Below are positions 62,405-64,000 of a stretch of 64,000 bases of DNA, in pieces. Origin of the DNA: Frigoribacterium sp. SL97. Lineage in GTDB: Bacteria > Actinomycetota > Actinomycetes > Actinomycetales > Microbacteriaceae. The stretch lies in contig NZ_CP113062.1 of the NCBI RefSeq assembly GCF_026625765.1, positions 620,001 to 684,000 on the forward strand, written 5' to 3'. Below the pieces are notes generated by a model that was not told where the DNA came from, did not search any database, and saw nothing but the letters and a program-made list of their open reading frames with translations. Made by a program: the position numbers and the translations under genes. Within the stretch, counting starts at the first letter, position 1. Each line of letters starts with the position of its first letter.

Positions 62405-63793
62405 ATGGCCTCGCTCGGCATCGACGGCCTCGTCAGCGGGCTCGACACGACCACGCTCATCAACACGTTGATGCAGTCCGAGGCCGTGCCCCAGACGATC
62501 CTGAAGAACAAGGCCACCGTCGGCCAGACGCTCGTCACGGCCCTGCAGGGGCTCAACACGAAGATCGCCGACCTGGCGACCCTCGCGACCTCGACCGCCA
62601 AGGCGGGCTCGCTCTCCCTCTTCACCCCGACCAGCAGTTCGACGGCGGTGACGGCCACCACCGCTCCCGGTGCCGTCTCCGGCTCGGTCGACCTCGTGGT
62701 CGGGGCCACCGCGTCGTCCAAGACCGCGGTGACCGCGGCGATGACGGCGTGGCCCGACTCGCCCGCGACGCTCACCTTCGTCTCGGCCGCGGGAACGACG
62801 ACCGAGGTGACCGCCGCCTCCTCGTCGCTCGACGACGTCGTGACGGCGATCAACGCCTCCGCCGCCGGTGTCTCGGCCGTCAAGGTCGCCTCGGGCAAGG
62901 ACGCCTCGGGTGCCGTCCAGTACCGTCTCCAGCTGTCGAGCCAGAAGAGCGGAGCCGAGGGTGGCTTCGACGTCTTCCGCGGCACCACCGCCGACGTGGC
63001 CGCCGGCACCGCCCCCGACCTCATCGCCCAGCCCGGCGCCGCCGTGATCTCGCAGGCGCGCGACGCCTCGATCACCCTCTGGGCGGGCACGGCGGCCGAG
63101 CAGGTCGTCACGAGCAGCAGCAACACGTTCACCGACGTCCTGCCCGGCGTCTCGGTCACCGTCTCGGCCACGACGACCGAGCCCGTGCACCTCGCGATCG
63201 CCCGGGACGCGACCGCCGCCACCAAGGTCGCCACCGACCTGGTCGCCGGTGTCAACGGGGCCTTGAGCCTGATCAGCACCAGGAGCGCGGCCACCACCAC
63301 GACCAACGCGTCCGGCGTGACCACGGTCACCGCGGGCGTCTTCGGTGGCAACTCCACCACCCGTGGCATCACACAACGCTTGACCGACTCCGTGCTCAGC
63401 CCCGTCGACGGGCAGTCGCCGAGCGTCATCGGCATCTCGATCGACGCCAAGACCGGCCAGTTCGCCGTCGACGCCACGAAGTTCGCCGCCGCCCTCGCCG
63501 CCGACCCGGCCAAGGTGCAGGCGACGATGAGCGCCATCGCGGCCCGGGTCGCCTCGACGGCCACGGCCGTCTCGGACAAGTTCGACGGTTCGCTGACGAA
63601 GACCATCACGGGGCAGCAGTCGGTCGTGAAGGACCTCACCAACCGCGTCAGCGAGTGGGACGACCGCCTGGCGGCCCGTCGTGCGGGTCTGCAGAAGACC
63701 TACTCGGCCCTCGAGACCTCGCTCAGCGCCCTGACCGCGCAGCAGAAGTACATCTCGAGCCAGCTCGCCAGCCTCTCGACGAGCAGCAGCTGA
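62405..63793 (+). CDS. fliD: flagellar filament cap protein FliD
   Basis: A 462-residue HAP2/FliD protein. Conserved N-terminus ASLGIDGLVSGLDTTTLINTLMQSEA (the G-x-x-S-G-L-D-T/V motif) and C-terminal coiled-coil (VVKDLTNRVSEWDDRLAARRAGLQKTYSALETSLSALTAQQKYISSQLASLS) bracket a Ser/Thr/Ala-rich middle domain. It caps the growing filament and is secreted by the flagellar apparatus. AGGAG lies upstream of the ATG. The gene ends in TGATG, overlapping the fliS start. Confidence 0.95.
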   Translation: MASLGIDGLVSGLDTTTLINTLMQSEAVPQTILKNKATVGQTLVTALQGLNTKIADLATLATSTAKAGSLSLFTPTSSSTAVTATTAPGAVSGSVDLVVGATASSKTAVTAAMTAWPDSPATLTFVSAAGTTTEVTAASSSLDDVVTAINASAAGVSAVKVASGKDASGAVQYRLQLSSQKSGAEGGFDVFRGTTADVAAGTAPDLIAQPGAAVISQARDASITLWAGTAAEQVVTSSSNTFTDVLPGVSVTVSATTTEPVHLAIARDATAATKVATDLVAGVNGALSLISTRSAATTTTNASGVTTVTAGVFGGNSTTRGITQRLTDSVLSPVDGQSPSVIGISIDAKTGQFAVDATKFAAALAADPAKVQATMSAIAARVASTATAVSDKFDGSLTKTITGQQSVVKDLTNRVSEWDDRLAARRAGLQKTYSALETSLSALTAQQKYISSQLASLSTSSS

Positions 63794-64000
63794 TGGACGC
63801 CACCTCGTTCGCCGCCTTCGCCGCGGCCTCGGCCGGCCCCTCGGCCGTCGTGCAGAAGCAGCGCGCCCAGTACACGAGCGACGCCGTGCTGTCGGCGACG
63901 CCCGTCCAGCTCGTCACGATGCTCTACGACCGCCTCATGCTCGACCTGTCACGTGCCGAGGCCGCACAGGTCGCCGCGAACTGGGCCGCCGCCTCCGAGC
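63793..64000 (+). CDS. fliS: flagellin chaperone FliS, N-terminal part
   Basis: Only the first 69 residues are inside the window. After an Ala/Ser-rich start it carries the FliS hallmark: QYTSDAVLSATPVQLVTMLYDRLMLDLSRAEAA, in which PxQLxxMLYDxxxxxLxxA forms the flagellin-binding helices. It keeps FliC unpolymerised in the cytoplasm before export. The ATG overlaps the fliD stop by one base (TGATG), so the two are coupled. Confidence 0.9.
   Translation, partial: MDATSFAAFAAASAGPSAVVQKQRAQYTSDAVLSATPVQLVTMLYDRLMLDLSRAEAAQVAANWAAASE

Noticed and set aside
1..64000. tRNA, rRNA, insertion sequences, prophage or integron parts
   Set aside because: I looked for cloverleaf ends, transposase motifs (DDE, HUH), integrases and att-like duplications and found none that could be supported.

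Overview
The window is very high-GC DNA (above 70% by eye) with a coding strand rich in GTG starts and G/C third positions. Gene families such as DUF4916, DUF1684, MSMEG_6728-type, CGNR zinc-finger, DUF3140 and Nei2-type glycosylase point to an actinobacterium. Together with a flagellar cluster this suggests a motile member of the Microbacteriaceae (Curtobacterium/Frigoribacterium-like); the genus is inference. No rRNA, tRNA, CRISPR, insertion sequence or prophage was seen. This reads as ordinary chromosome.

Layout. 1-3 kb: end of a purine-catabolism gene (allantoinase), a DUF1275 membrane protein and a type-B carboxylesterase. 3-13 kb: AI-2E-family transporter, secreted lytic-transglycosylase-like protein, small lipoprotein, transglutaminase-like protein, a glucose-6-phosphate dehydrogenase, short-chain dehydrogenase, GH18-like lipoprotein and small unknowns. 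13-19.5 kb: a likely exopolysaccharide operon (membrane GT2 synthase, membrane-fusion-like protein with a frameshift, secreted GH81 glucanase). 19.5-24 kb: two membrane-anchored beta-propeller paralogues enclosing a 67-residue membrane protein and an acetyltransferase. 24-28 kb: amino-acid permease and two paralogous peroxiredoxin-like proteins. 28-35 kb: Nei glycosylase, an Lhr-type helicase with a damaged C-terminus, and a Fic protein with an AT-rich operator-like region. 35-56 kb: many small metabolic and regulatory genes (azoreductase, aldo-keto reductase, PAP2 phosphatase, dehydrogenases, prolyl aminopeptidase, DEAD-box helicase, deaminase, SprT-like, CGNR regulator, TPR protein, PQQ sugar dehydrogenase). 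56.7-64 kb: flagellar cluster, with flgN-flgK-flgL-fliW leftward and fliA, fliC, fliD, fliS rightward.

Two sequence systems run through the window and are not explained by the genes. (1) A short motif, core GGAGGCGCG (extended AGGAGGCGCGGGTCG), occurs about 50 times in 64 kb, in both orientations equally, in genes and between them. It is often an inverted pair forming a hairpin just after a gene, and occasionally a ribosome-binding site. (2) Seven 60-66 bp four-box palindromes sit directly behind stop codons. Their sequences fall into three groups but share one geometry: a box repeated at exactly 19 nt, then the mirror image, again at 19 nt. One array of motif (1) also has a 19-bp period. Both resemble the genomic behaviour of uptake-sequence or REP-type repeats, but the function is unknown.

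Many genes carry a TAGGCT/TACGCT-like -10 box exactly 6-7 nt before the start codon, the arrangement of leaderless transcripts. This pattern was used to choose several starts. The flgN operon has a good FliA/WhiG-type promoter (TAAC-N15-GCCGATAG) facing away from the fliA gene.
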